The notes: a model not told the origin generated them from the letters alone. A stretch of DNA of 14,426 nucleotides from Betaproteobacteria bacterium (GCA_012274205.1 JAAOZY010000003.1:1-14426), one strand, 5' to 3'. Counted from the stretch's first letter, positions 1-7,443 are shown. Numbers and translations: made by a program.

Positions 1-529
1 CGATGTTCTCGCGCATCACCGGCTGATCGCTGCCGACGATGGCGAGCGCGCGCGTGGTGGGTATGCCCAGCGCGTGCATGGCTTCGGACGCGAGGTATTC
101 GCGGATCGAGGAGCGCAGCACGGCGCGGCCATCGCCCATGCGCGAGTAGGGCGTAATGCCCGCACCCTTGAGCTGCAGGTCCCAGCGGCCCTGCGCGCCC
201 GACGCTTCCCCCAGCAGGATGGCGCGGCCGTCGCCAAGCTGGGGCACGAATACGCCGAACTGGTGGCCCGCATACACCGCGGCCAGGGGATCAAAACCCG
301 GCAGCAGGCGGTTGCCGCAGAAGATCTCGGCGAACTCGGCGCGCAGCGCTTCGGCAGGCGCGAGGCCGATCAGCGCGGCGGCGGCCGGATTGAAGGCGAC
401 CAGATACGGATCGGGCAGGGGGGTGGGCGCGAGCCTGGTGTAAAACGCCGGCGGCAGCGTGGCGTAGCGATTGTCGAAGCGCAATTGCTCCAGCGTGACG
501 GCGCCGAGTTCAGCTCTTGCGGTATTCAC
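1..529 (-). CDS. selO: Protein adenylyltransferase SelO (YdiU/UPF0061), N-terminal part
   Basis: SelO is a pseudokinase-fold enzyme that transfers AMP from ATP to protein hydroxyl groups. Only the first 176 codons are present; the gene runs off the left edge. Residues about 86-105 read YAGHQFGVFVPQLGDGRAIL, followed by LKGAGITPYSRMGDGRAVLR (120-139) and SEAMHALGIPTTRALAI (148-164). These are the hallmark N-terminal blocks of the family. The start is a GTG at 527-529; no ATG is available before the conserved region. It lies inside the end of the upstream crotonase gene, a 20-bp overlap in another frame, so the two are probably translationally coupled. No functional link to benzoate metabolism is apparent. 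Family assignment is firm; the exact start is less certain. Confidence 0.9.
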   Translation of the reverse strand, partial: MNTARAELGAVTLEQLRFDNRYATLPPAFYTRLAPTPLPDPYLVAFNPAAAALIGLAPAEALRAEFAEIFCGNRLLPGFDPLAAVYAGHQFGVFVPQLGDGRAILLGEASGAQGRWDLQLKGAGITPYSRMGDGRAVLRSSIREYLASEAMHALGIPTTRALAIVGSDQPVMRENI

Positions 530-1229
530 TGATGCGTTCCTTCAAGCCCGGTTCGATCGCGGAGCGTACCAGATCGGCCAGGTCCGTTGCACGCGTATCG
601 CTCACGGTGGCGGCGTGCAGCCGGGCTGAGGCCGCCGGAGAAAGTTGTTGTGCCGCGGACGCCGCACGCTCGATCAGCGCGGGCCAGTCCTCGGCGGCGG
701 CGATTTCCTGCACGAATCGGATGCGTTGCGCCTCTGCGGCGTCGAACGTCCTGCTCGCCGCGAGTAGCGCGCGCGCCGTGTCGCCGCCGATGCGCGCGGC
801 CAGCCGGCGCGTCCCCAGCTGCAAACCGAATTTCAAGCCGGGCATGCGGAACTGCGCGTCCGGCGCGGCGACGCGGCTGCCGCAAGCCAGGACGAGGTCC
901 ACGCCGGCGCCGAAATTTCTGCCCTGGGCCAGCGCCAGCGTGGCGAAGGGCGCGTGGTACAGCGCCTGCAGCAGCAGTTCGATGCGCGCGAAGCGCAGCA
1001 GCAACTCGCCTTCCGCGGCATCCTCATAGCCGCCGAAATCGAAGCCGGCGCAGAAATGGCGGCCGTTGCCCTTGAGTACCAGCAGCCGCGTGCCGTCGTG
1101 GTGCGCGGCTTCGACTGCGGCGCCGAGCGCGTCGGCCAGGTCCGCGTTAAGGGCATTGGCTTTGTCCGGGCGATTCAGGGTAAGCGTGCTGATCGCGCCG
1201 CTGCGTTCAAGCAAGAGTTGTTTGTTCAT
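510..1229 (-). CDS. Enoyl-CoA hydratase/isomerase (crotonase) family protein with atypical active site
   Basis: A 239-residue protein of the crotonase superfamily, slightly short of the usual 255-265. The CoA-binding and oxyanion-hole segments are visible: GRHFCAGFDFGG (56-67) and GRNFGAGVDLVLACGSRVA (103-121). The two glutamates that catalyse hydration in classical enoyl-CoA hydratases (in GGGCE and QPE) are replaced by Asp111 (GAGVD) and Gly131 (MPG). Ordinary hydratase activity is therefore doubtful; isomerase, thioesterase or another CoA chemistry is possible. Because benzoyl-CoA oxidation yields 3,4-dehydroadipyl intermediates, a double-bond isomerase would fit the locus, but this is inference. 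ATG at 1227-1229 has no clear ribosome-binding site. A possible extended -10 (TGGTATTCT, minus strand, 1247-1239) would give an almost leaderless mRNA. It overlaps selO by 20 bp and is divergent from the TRIC gene. Confidence 0.85.
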   Translation of the reverse strand: MNKQLLLERSGAISTLTLNRPDKANALNADLADALGAAVEAAHHDGTRLLVLKGNGRHFCAGFDFGGYEDAAEGELLLRFARIELLLQALYHAPFATLALAQGRNFGAGVDLVLACGSRVAAPDAQFRMPGLKFGLQLGTRRLAARIGGDTARALLAASRTFDAAEAQRIRFVQEIAAAEDWPALIERAASAAQQLSPAASARLHAATVSDTRATDLADLVRSAIEPGLKERISEYRKS

Positions 1230-1278
1230 GGTGTCATTAGAATACCATTGTCAATCAACCGAACGATGGAGAGCCGGT

Positions 1279-1890
1279 ATGGGCGAGCTGATCTTTGCAA
1301 TCGGCATGGGCGCGGTGGGGGTGAGTGCGGTCACCGGGGTGCTGGAGGCCGGGCGCAAGCCCATAGACCTTTTCGGCGTGGTGCTGGTGGCGCTGACCTC
1401 GGCCCTGGGCGGGGGCACCATGCGCGACCTGCTGCTGGAGCGGCCGGTGTTCTGGGTCGCGGATCAGAGCTACCTGGTCGCCGCAATCGCCGCCGGGGTG
1501 GCGACCTTCGTGCTGGTGCGGCTGGTGCGCTTGCCGGCGAACCTGTTCCTGGCGCCAGATGCGCTCGGACTCGCCCTGTTTACGATTATCGGCACCCAGA
1601 CAGCGATGACTTATGGCGCGCCCTGGTTCGTCGCCAGCTTTCTCGGGGTGGTCACCGGGGTATTCGGCGGCGTGCTGCGCGACATCCTGTGCAACGAGGT
1701 GCCGCTGGTGTTCAGCGGTGAACTCTATGCGACTGCGTCCTGGGCGGGCGCGATGCTGTTCATCGGCCTGGTGCGTGCGGGCGTCGCCGGCACGAGCGCC
1801 GCGCTGATCGCCGCGGCGGCGATCTTTCTCACGCGGCTCGCCGCCATACACTGGCGCCTTACGCTGCCCAGTTTTTCGGCGAAAGCCTGA
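1279..1890 (+). CDS. TRIC-type cation channel / UPF0126 family membrane protein (YicG-like)
   Basis: A 203-residue integral membrane protein built of two homologous halves, as expected for the UPF0126 (YadS/YicG) family, whose structurally studied members are prokaryotic TRIC potassium channels. The repeated glycine-rich signature is seen twice: ALGGGTMRDLL (42-52) and VFGGVLRDILCNEVPLVF (128-145). Hydrophobic segments fill most of the chain (about seven membrane helices). Start ATG 1279 has a GGAGAG site at 1268-1273 with suitable spacing; the frame is open further upstream, but only this start is supported by an SD. It stands alone, divergent from the crotonase gene (49-bp gap) and convergent with boxA (45-bp gap), so it is not obviously part of the benzoate locus. 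Some family members are annotated only as glycine transporters or hypothetical proteins. Confidence 0.88.
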   Translation: MGELIFAIGMGAVGVSAVTGVLEAGRKPIDLFGVVLVALTSALGGGTMRDLLLERPVFWVADQSYLVAAIAAGVATFVLVRLVRLPANLFLAPDALGLALFTIIGTQTAMTYGAPWFVASFLGVVTGVFGGVLRDILCNEVPLVFSGELYATASWAGAMLFIGLVRAGVAGTSAALIAAAAIFLTRLAAIHWRLTLPSFSAKA

Positions 1891-1935
1891 GATCGCGGCA
1901 TGCGCCGCGCCGGCCGGGCGCGCCTGGCGGCAGCG

Positions 1936-3150
1936 TCAATAGGTTTCCACGTGGTAGCGGTTTGTTGCCCGGAGTTGGGGCAGCAATTTCGACCAGTCCA
2001 TGCCGTGGCTGCGGCAGACGTCGGCGAAGGCCGCGTCAACGCCCGCTTCCATGGCTTTGAGGCCGCAGATGTAGATATAGCTGTTGTCGTCCCTGAGCAG
2101 GCGCGCGACGTCGTCGCCGCGCACGCGGATCATGTCCTGCACATAGTGCTTGGGTGCATCCGGTTGGCGCGAAAATGCCAGATTGACCTCGATCAATTCC
2201 TTCGGAAGTTTCAACAGCGGCCCGCAGTAAGGCAGCTCTACCGGCGTGCGTGCGCCGAAGAACAGCCACAATTCGCCGCCTTCCTTGAGCCCCATGCGCC
2301 GGCGCCGGCGTTCGGTCATGGCGCGCATCGGCGCCGAGCCGGTGCCGGTGCAGATCATGATGATGTTCGATCCCGGGTGATTGGGCATGAGGAAGCTCGC
2401 CCCGTAGGGCCCGACCACGCTGACCTTGTCGCCTTTGTCGAGGTCGCACAGGTAGTTCGAAGCGAGCCCGCGCACCGGCTTGCCATCGCGGTCCGAAACG
2501 ACGCGCTTCACCGTGAGCGCGAGATTGTTGTAGCCCGGACGCTCGCCGTCGCGCGGGCTCGCGATCGAGTAGAGCCGGATGTGGTGCGGTCTGCCGGCGG
2601 CGTCCACGCCGGGCGGCACGATGCCCAGCGACTGCCCCTCGAGCACGGGAAAGGCGGTAGCGCCGAAGTCGAGCACGATGTGGTGGATTTCATTCGACGT
2701 CTCCGGGGCGGTCAGGCGGTAATTGCCGGCGACGGTGGCGATCGCCGGGTGCGCCAGCGTGTACAGGTTGAGGTAGGGGTGCGCGGCCGACCAGGGCGGG
2801 GCTGCGGTGCCGCCCTGGCCCTGGGTCGCGATGTCGGTGATGCGCTGCACGTCCTCCGGAAGCGCGCTCTCCGCCTCGACCTCGGGTGAGGTGTCCGGCG
2901 GCAAGACGTCCCAGGAGAACTGCTGTTCGAGGCTGAATGGCTCGGCCACGCGGCGCCAGTTGTCGATGGCGCCGGTGGGGCAGGGCGAAATGCAGTCATT
3001 GCAGAAATTGCACAGTTCCGCCTTCACCACGTAGTTGCGCCCATCGTGCGTCACCGCATCTTTCGGGCAGGTCTCCTCGCAGGTATTGCAGCGAATGCAT
3101 ATTTCCGGATCGATGAGGTGCTGGCGCTTGAGTTCGGCCGGGGCGTTCAT
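1936..3150 (-). CDS. boxA: Benzoyl-CoA 2,3-epoxidase reductase subunit BoxA
   Basis: A 404-residue iron-sulfur flavoprotein that passes electrons from NADPH to the BoxB oxygenase. The N-terminus has two [4Fe-4S] ferredoxin motifs: Cys18, 21, 24, 28 (CIRCNTCEETCP) and Cys47, 50, 53, 57 (CNFCNDCISPCP). A linker of about 90 residues follows. Next comes a ferredoxin-NADP reductase module with RLYS (192-195, FAD), GPYG (247-250) and CTGTGSAPMRAM (267-278, NADP). The C-terminus carries YICGLKAMEAGVD. ATG at 3148-3150 has a good site, GAGGTG (3157-3162), 6 nt upstream. It is the last gene of boxR-C-B-A, 133 bp after boxB, instead of the 24 bp separating boxC and boxB. The extra space holds a duplicate of this gene's first 15 codons and a hairpin (separate entries). 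The frame is open for a long way upstream inside boxB, but the extension matches nothing. Confidence 0.96.
   Translation of the reverse strand: MNAPAELKRQHLIDPEICIRCNTCEETCPKDAVTHDGRNYVVKAELCNFCNDCISPCPTGAIDNWRRVAEPFSLEQQFSWDVLPPDTSPEVEAESALPEDVQRITDIATQGQGGTAAPPWSAAHPYLNLYTLAHPAIATVAGNYRLTAPETSNEIHHIVLDFGATAFPVLEGQSLGIVPPGVDAAGRPHHIRLYSIASPRDGERPGYNNLALTVKRVVSDRDGKPVRGLASNYLCDLDKGDKVSVVGPYGASFLMPNHPGSNIIMICTGTGSAPMRAMTERRRRRMGLKEGGELWLFFGARTPVELPYCGPLLKLPKELIEVNLAFSRQPDAPKHYVQDMIRVRGDDVARLLRDDNSYIYICGLKAMEAGVDAAFADVCRSHGMDWSKLLPQLRATNRYHVETY
3106..3150 (-). repeat. Direct repeat copy A: first 15 codons of boxA
   Basis: Forty-five bases at the 5' end of boxA, encoding MNAPAELKRQHLIDP, recur 110 bp upstream at 3216-3260. 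The copies match at 43 of 45 positions. The differences are third-base changes in codons 3 (GCC/GCA) and 4 (CCG/CCC). The repeat starts exactly at the start codon and ends exactly after codon 15. Confidence 0.97.
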
Positions 3151-3152
3151 AA

Positions 3153-3260
3153 CTAGCACCTCATCGCTGACTTGGGGGATTTGCAAGGGGGTGTTCCCCC
3201 TTGCTTGTCGTCCATCGGATCGATGAGGTGCTGGCGCTTGAGTTCGGCGGGTGCGTTCAT
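3153..3260 (-). CDS. Possible 35-codon leader ORF with the BoxA N-terminus
   Basis: An uninterrupted minus-strand reading frame starts with MNAPAELKRQHLIDP, identical to the BoxA N-terminus. It continues MDDKQGGTPPCKSPKSAMRC and ends with TAG at 3153-3155, two bases before the boxA ATG. Termination here would deliver ribosomes directly to the boxA start and its GAGGTG site, which lies inside the ORF. Its own ribosome-binding site is weak (AGG about 10 nt upstream). The two differences from boxA are synonymous, which hints at selection on the peptide but rests on only two sites. It could be a coupling leader, a by-product of an insertion that displaced the boxA start, or untranslated. No known family is recognised. 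Confidence 0.4.
   Translation of the reverse strand: MNAPAELKRQHLIDPMDDKQGGTPPCKSPKSAMRC
3183..3204 (-). other. Perfect 9-bp hairpin between boxB and boxA
   Basis: GCAAGGGGG (3183-3191) and CCCCCTTGC (3196-3204) form a perfect stem around a 4-base loop. It lies in the 65-bp segment inserted between the two copies of the boxA start, within the leader ORF. There is no T-run after it on the minus strand, so it does not look like an intrinsic terminator. It could slow ribosomes, mark an mRNA processing point, or be part of a small intergenic repeat element. Confidence 0.6.
3216..3260 (-). repeat. Direct repeat copy B: duplicate of the boxA start upstream of boxA
   Basis: Partner of 3106-3150. 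On the minus strand it begins with an ATG only 23 bp after the boxB stop. That is the spacing expected if this copy were the ancestral boxA start, since boxC and boxB are 24 bp apart. After codon 15 the sequence diverges completely from boxA and runs into a 65-bp insert with a hairpin. Confidence 0.97.
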
Positions 3261-3283
3261 CGCTTTGTGCCTGGTCCTTGCCT

Positions 3284-4708
3284 TTAGTTGAAGCGCACGT
3301 ACTCGAAATCCGCCGGCTGGTTGTTGATGCCGCGCGCGGGCGGCGCGATCCAGTTGGCGAACTTGCCCGGTTCCGCAACCCTGCCCATGAGGGAGCAGAC
3401 GTAGGCGCGGTCTTCCGCGGTGGGCAGCCAGGTGCCGTGTGATTTCGTCCACTCGGCTTCGCTGAGTATCCTGCCGTCGGGGCTGACATGGTGCTCGGTG
3501 AACAGCCCGATGCGGCGATTGAAGCCTTTGTGCGGCAGCGTGAAGCGGAAGGCGATGCCGGCTTTTTCCGGAATCTTGTTCCAGCGGTTGATCCCCGACT
3601 GCACGTCCGCGACCCAGTCGTCGCGCAGGCGTTCGTTGAGCGCGGTGAGCGCGGGGGCATGCTTGACCACGATCTGCCCGCCGGCGACTTCCATGTAGGG
3701 ATATTCGGAGCCGTGCAGCTTGTGGTCGTCGGCGAGCTTGGTTTCCTCGAATCGGCCCTTGAGCCCGTTGGCGTAGAAGGAGGCGGCGTTGGACGAAATC
3801 TCGGAGCCGTACAGATCGCTGGTGACGCTGTAGTGGAAGTTGAGGTACTTCTGCAGTGTGGGCAGGTCGATCACGCCCAGGGCGCGCAGTTTGGATGCAT
3901 CTTCCGTCTTGTGCTCGTTCATCGCGTCGCAGGTGCGCTGGATGATGCGCGCGATGCCGGATTCGCCGACGAACATGTGGTGCGCTTCCTCGGTCAGCAT
4001 GAAGCGGCAGGTGCGCGACAGCGGATCGAAGCCGGATTCCGCCAGCGCCGCGAGCTGGAATTTGCCGTCGCGGTCGGTGATGAAGGTGAACATGAAGAAC
4101 GACAGCCAGTCCGGCGTCTTCTCGTTGAAGGCGGTGAGTATGCGCGGATTGTCGGCATCGCCCGAGCGGCGCGCGAGCAGCGCTTCGCCTTCTTCGCGAC
4201 CGTCGCGGCCGAAGTGGGCGTGCAGCAGGTACACCATGGCCCACAGGTGGCGGCCTTCCTCGACGTTGACCTGGAACAGGTTGCGCAGGTCATAGAGCGA
4301 GGGGCAGGTGAGCCCGAGATGGCGCTGCTGCTCCACGGACGCGGGTTCGGTGTCACCCTGGGTGACGATGATGCGGCGCAGGGTGGAGCGGTATTCGCCC
4401 GGCACTTCCTGCCACGCGGGTTCGCCCATGTGCTCGCCGAAATTGATCTTGCGCCCCGGCTCGGCCGGCGCGAGGAAGATGCCCCAGCGGTAATCCTGCA
4501 TCCTGACGTAGTCGAAATGCGCCCAGCCTTTCGGTTCGACGCTGATCGCGGTGCGCAGGTACACGTCGACATTGCTCGACTCGTCCGGCCCCATTTCCGA
4601 CCACCAGCTGAGAAAGCCGGGCTGCCAGTGCTCCAGCGCGCGCTGCAGCGTCTTGTTGCCGGAAAGGTCGACGTTGTTGGGGATTTTTTCGCTGTAGTTG
4701 ATGGACAT
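3284..4708 (-). CDS. boxB: Benzoyl-CoA 2,3-epoxidase oxygenase subunit BoxB
   Basis: A 474-residue class I diiron protein that inserts one oxygen atom of O2 into benzoyl-CoA, giving 2,3-epoxybenzoyl-CoA, with electrons from BoxA. Diiron ligand motifs are intact: Glu121, the ExxH pair in VEEGRHLW (Glu151/His154), an acidic residue at about 212, and the ExxH pair in TEEAHHMFVGES (Glu241/His244). Ligand roles are assigned by analogy with the structurally known Azoarcus evansii BoxB. Length is typical of the family (about 473-475). ATG 4706-4708 is preceded by AGGAGA with good spacing. It lies 24 bp after boxC in the same operon. The C-terminus (FEYVRFN) is complete and nothing is missing. Confidence 0.97.
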   Translation of the reverse strand: MSINYSEKIPNNVDLSGNKTLQRALEHWQPGFLSWWSEMGPDESSNVDVYLRTAISVEPKGWAHFDYVRMQDYRWGIFLAPAEPGRKINFGEHMGEPAWQEVPGEYRSTLRRIIVTQGDTEPASVEQQRHLGLTCPSLYDLRNLFQVNVEEGRHLWAMVYLLHAHFGRDGREEGEALLARRSGDADNPRILTAFNEKTPDWLSFFMFTFITDRDGKFQLAALAESGFDPLSRTCRFMLTEEAHHMFVGESGIARIIQRTCDAMNEHKTEDASKLRALGVIDLPTLQKYLNFHYSVTSDLYGSEISSNAASFYANGLKGRFEETKLADDHKLHGSEYPYMEVAGGQIVVKHAPALTALNERLRDDWVADVQSGINRWNKIPEKAGIAFRFTLPHKGFNRRIGLFTEHHVSPDGRILSEAEWTKSHGTWLPTAEDRAYVCSLMGRVAEPGKFANWIAPPARGINNQPADFEYVRFN

Positions 4709-4732
4709 CGTTATTCTCCTAAATTCTGAATC

Positions 4733-6412
4733 TCAGATTCGTTCCCAGTTGAATTTCGCTTTCGTGCCGCTGCCGAACACCTTCAGCGCGCCCTGCTCGC
4801 CGACCGCATTGGGGCGGTTGAATATCCAGTTCTGCCAGGCCGACAGGCGCGCGAATATGCGCGTCTCCATGGTTTCGGCGCCGGTGAAGCGCAGGTTTGC
4901 CTCCATGCCGGTGAGCGCGTCGGGCGAAAGGCTGCTGCGCTCCTCCAGCGCGATGCGCACTTCCTCGTCCCAGTCCAGATCGTCCGGGGTGAAGGTCACG
5001 ATACCGAGCCTGGCCGCGTCGTGCGCATCGAGTTTCTCGCCGATCACCTGGCGCGCTTCCTCCACCGGCTCCTCGCGCCCGCAATAGCGCGTAGCGAGGC
5101 GCGTGAGGCGGTTCACCATGGGGTAGGTGCCGAAATTGAGTTCGGACAGCGCCATGTGCGGCGCTTTTTCCGGTGCGTCGGGCAGCTGCAGCATGTAGCC
5201 GCGGTCGGCGGACAGTGCGAGCTCGGCCAGCGTGCCGGCAAAGCAGGAGCCCTGGTCGATGATGGCGAACAGGGTGCGTGAGGTGACATCGAGGCGTGCC
5301 AGCGTGCGCCGCAGCATACCCAGGGTTGCGCGCACGAACCAGTGCGCGCGGTGCCGCGCCAGCACCGCATCCACGGCGAGCACGGCGTCGATGTCGCCGC
5401 GCGTCTTCAGCTGCCAGGTGCCGACTTCGGTCTCGTTGGTGCGCAGCATGAGTATGGCGTCATCGAGTTCGCGCGCCATCTGCAGCGGCCACCAGGCGAC
5501 GCCGGCTTTGAGGATGCCCTCGATGCTGTCGGGCTGTGCCTCGGCCGGGCCGCTGACCGTGAGCGTGGCGGTGCGCGCGGCGCGGTCGACGGCGGCATCC
5601 ACGAATTCGTAGTGATAGCCGTGCTCGTCGTAGCCGCATTTGAGCGGAGTCAGGGCTACGCCCCTGGCGTCGGCGGGCCGTTCGCTCGCGGACGCCAGGC
5701 GGGCGGCGTGTTCCTGCACCGCCTGCGCGAACGCCTGCGGCTTCGCGCTGTGGTCGACCAGGCCCCAATCCTTGGCGCGATCGGCGCGCACGCCCTCGCT
5801 GGTGGTGCAGAAGAAATCGGCCAGGTCGCGCCGTACTTTGCGCTTGTCGGTGATGCGCGTGAGGCCGCCGGTACCCGGCAGCACGCCGAGCAGCGGCACT
5901 TCGGGCAGGCTCACGGTGGAGGAGCGGTCGTCGATCATCAGGATTTCATCGCAGGCGAGCGCGACCTCGTAGCCGCCGCCGGCACAGGTGCCGTTCACTG
6001 CGGCGAGGAACTTGAGCCCGTCGTGGCGGCTGGAATCCTCCATGCCATTGCGCGTTTCGTTGGTGAATTTGCAGAAGTTCACTTTCCAGCCGTGGCTGGA
6101 TTGTCCGAGCATGTAGATATTGGCGCCGGAGCAGAACATGCGCTCGCGCGCCGAGGTGAGCACCACGCAGCGCACCTGCGGGTGCTCGAAGCGGATGCGG
6201 TTCAGGGCGTCGTAGAGTTCGATATCCACGCCGAGGTCGTAGGAATTCAGTTTGAGCTTGTAGCCGGGCTTGAGCCCCTTGTCCTCGTTCACGTTCATCG
6301 CCAGGGTGGCGACGGCGCCATCCACGCTCATGCGCCAGTGCACGTAGCGATCCGGATCGGTGCCGAAACTGATGCGTTCCGCAGCGGCGGTCTTGGTCAA
6401 GGTTGCTTGCAT
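4733..6412 (-). CDS. boxC: 2,3-epoxybenzoyl-CoA dihydrolase BoxC
   Basis: A 559-residue crotonase-superfamily enzyme that hydrolyses the ring of 2,3-epoxybenzoyl-CoA, consuming two waters and releasing formate and 3,4-dehydroadipyl-CoA semialdehyde. The N-terminal crotonase domain shows FCSGANIYMLG (93-103), GTCAGGGYEVALACDEI (141-157) and SLPEVPLLGVLPGTGG (168-183). Glu149 and Glu171 sit at the two catalytic glutamate positions, in contrast to the degenerate crotonase at 510-1229. A second, more divergent crotonase-like half follows, with IIDQGSCFAGTLAELALSAD around 388-407. Length fits the family (about 550-560). ATG 6410-6412 has an AGGAG site. It follows boxR by 114 bp, a gap containing a hairpin. 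Confidence 0.97.
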   Translation of the reverse strand: MQATLTKTAAAERISFGTDPDRYVHWRMSVDGAVATLAMNVNEDKGLKPGYKLKLNSYDLGVDIELYDALNRIRFEHPQVRCVVLTSARERMFCSGANIYMLGQSSHGWKVNFCKFTNETRNGMEDSSRHDGLKFLAAVNGTCAGGGYEVALACDEILMIDDRSSTVSLPEVPLLGVLPGTGGLTRITDKRKVRRDLADFFCTTSEGVRADRAKDWGLVDHSAKPQAFAQAVQEHAARLASASERPADARGVALTPLKCGYDEHGYHYEFVDAAVDRAARTATLTVSGPAEAQPDSIEGILKAGVAWWPLQMARELDDAILMLRTNETEVGTWQLKTRGDIDAVLAVDAVLARHRAHWFVRATLGMLRRTLARLDVTSRTLFAIIDQGSCFAGTLAELALSADRGYMLQLPDAPEKAPHMALSELNFGTYPMVNRLTRLATRYCGREEPVEEARQVIGEKLDAHDAARLGIVTFTPDDLDWDEEVRIALEERSSLSPDALTGMEANLRFTGAETMETRIFARLSAWQNWIFNRPNAVGEQGALKVFGSGTKAKFNWERI

Positions 6413-6496
6413 GGTTTCTCCTGTTTCAACGTACTACAGTAATTCCGCTAGCGGGGGAATGGAAATAGTCCTTTCCCTCATGTTCCACTCAGGTGG

Positions 6497-6522
6497 CCGC
6501 GGCAGATTGTGCTCTGCCGCGG
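6497..6522 (-). other. 10-bp hairpin between boxR and boxC
   Basis: CCGCGGCAGA (6497-6506) and TCTGCCGCGG (6513-6522) form a perfect stem with a 6-base loop. It starts five bases beyond the boxR stop. No T-run follows on the minus strand, so a full intrinsic terminator is unlikely. In an operon transcript it could protect or cut the boxR part, giving a low regulator level relative to boxCBA. The rest of the 114-bp gap (6413-6496) shows no convincing promoter. Confidence 0.55.
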
Positions 6523-6526
6523 AATT

Positions 6527-7435
6527 TCAAGCGGCAACGGCCAGTCGCAGCTGTTGCAGGCTTTGCTCGATGGTCTTGCCGGCGGTATCGACGGTCACGT
6601 CGGCGCGGCGGTACAGCGCGTTGCGGCCGCGCAGGATGAGGTGCAGATCTTCCATGGCCTCGCGGTTGCCGGTCATCGGCCGGGTGTCGCCCTGGGCGAG
6701 TACCCGCGCCATGTGTTCCTCCGGCAGTGCCTTTAGCCAGACGGTGTAGCAGGTTGACAGCAGCAGGTCGTAGGTGCCCGGCTCGGAAACGATGGAGCCG
6801 CCGGTGGCGATGACCGCGCGCTCCTTGTTTCTGACCACGTTCTCGAGGCAGCGCCGCTCGTAGCGCCGGTAGCCGGCCTGGCCGTAGAGCAGGAAGATTT
6901 CCGACAGACTGGTGCCGGCCTCGCGCTCGACTTCGCGGTCGAGTTCGATAAACGGGACGTCGAGTTCCTTCGCCAGACGGCCGCCCAATGCGGACTTGCC
7001 CGCGCCGCGCAAGCCGATGAGCGCGATGCGTTTCATTCGGTCGATGTTCGCTGTGCCGTAATCGCGCAGCAGCTGCGAGCGCACCAGCGGGAGCTTCTGC
7101 GCCGGCAGGCGCTGCAGGAACTGCCAGATCAGCGCAAGTTCCACCGGCTGTTCCGGACCCTGCTGCAGCAATTCGGTCTGGGACAGATTCAGCGCTTCGG
7201 CGATGCGCTGCAACAGCAGCACCGACGCATTGCCGTGGCCGGACTCGAGCAGGGCCAGGTAGCGCTCGGACACGCCCGAGTCGCGCGCCAGTATCTTGCG
7301 TGTCATGCCGCGGCGCGCACGCGCATCGCGCACGCGTTCGCCCAGGGCGCGCAAAAACGTTTCGTCCGCTGTCGCGGCCGTTTTGGTTTTTTGTGTAGTC
7401 TCGCGCGCGCCCATGCTGATCTTGCCGGTTCCCAT
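6527..7435 (-). CDS. boxR: Benzoyl-CoA-responsive transcriptional regulator BoxR (XRE HTH plus shikimate-kinase-like domain)
   Basis: A 302-residue two-domain repressor. Residues about 28-90 are an XRE/Cro-type helix-turn-helix (ALGERVRDARARRGMTRKIL, then SGVSERYLALLESGHGNAS). A linker of about 40 residues leads to a shikimate-kinase-like domain (about 135-300) with a Walker A loop GLRGAGKS (141-148) and IELDREVEREAG. In the Azoarcus BoxR/BzdR family this kinase-like domain binds benzoyl-CoA, which releases the operator. The start is ATG 7433-7435, with AGG five bases upstream; an in-frame ATG seven codons later is an alternative. The operator at 7442-7455 touches the ribosome-binding region, so autoregulation is likely. 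It is the first gene of boxRCBA and divergent from the transport/ligase genes. Confidence 0.95.
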   Translation of the reverse strand: MGTGKISMGARETTQKTKTAATADETFLRALGERVRDARARRGMTRKILARDSGVSERYLALLESGHGNASVLLLQRIAEALNLSQTELLQQGPEQPVELALIWQFLQRLPAQKLPLVRSQLLRDYGTANIDRMKRIALIGLRGAGKSALGGRLAKELDVPFIELDREVEREAGTSLSEIFLLYGQAGYRRYERRCLENVVRNKERAVIATGGSIVSEPGTYDLLLSTCYTVWLKALPEEHMARVLAQGDTRPMTGNREAMEDLHLILRGRNALYRRADVTVDTAGKTIEQSLQQLRLAVAA

Positions 7436-7443
7436 CTAAACCT

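Noticed and set aside
74..532. Plus-strand open frame opposite selO
   Set aside because: The minus strand encodes the conserved SelO N-terminus; the plus frame has arginine/glycine-rich composition typical of antisense frames in GC-rich DNA.
1894..1909. Short GC stem (CGCGGC/GCCGCG) between the convergent TRIC and boxA genes, as a bidirectional terminator
   Set aside because: Only six base pairs, no T-run on either side, and such stems are common by chance in GC-rich DNA.
3151..3660. Upstream extension of the boxA frame into boxB (and a similar long frame continuing the leader ORF)
   Set aside because: The extended parts lie antiphase within boxB, and have no family similarity; the local ATG with GAGGTG explains the start.
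3488..4729. Long (413-codon) plus-strand open frame opposite boxB
   Set aside because: It mirrors boxB, an intact enzyme gene with all ligand motifs; no recognisable domain and no ribosome-binding site.
5342..6442. Long plus-strand open frame opposite boxC
   Set aside because: Antisense shadow of an intact BoxC; composition biased and no family resemblance.
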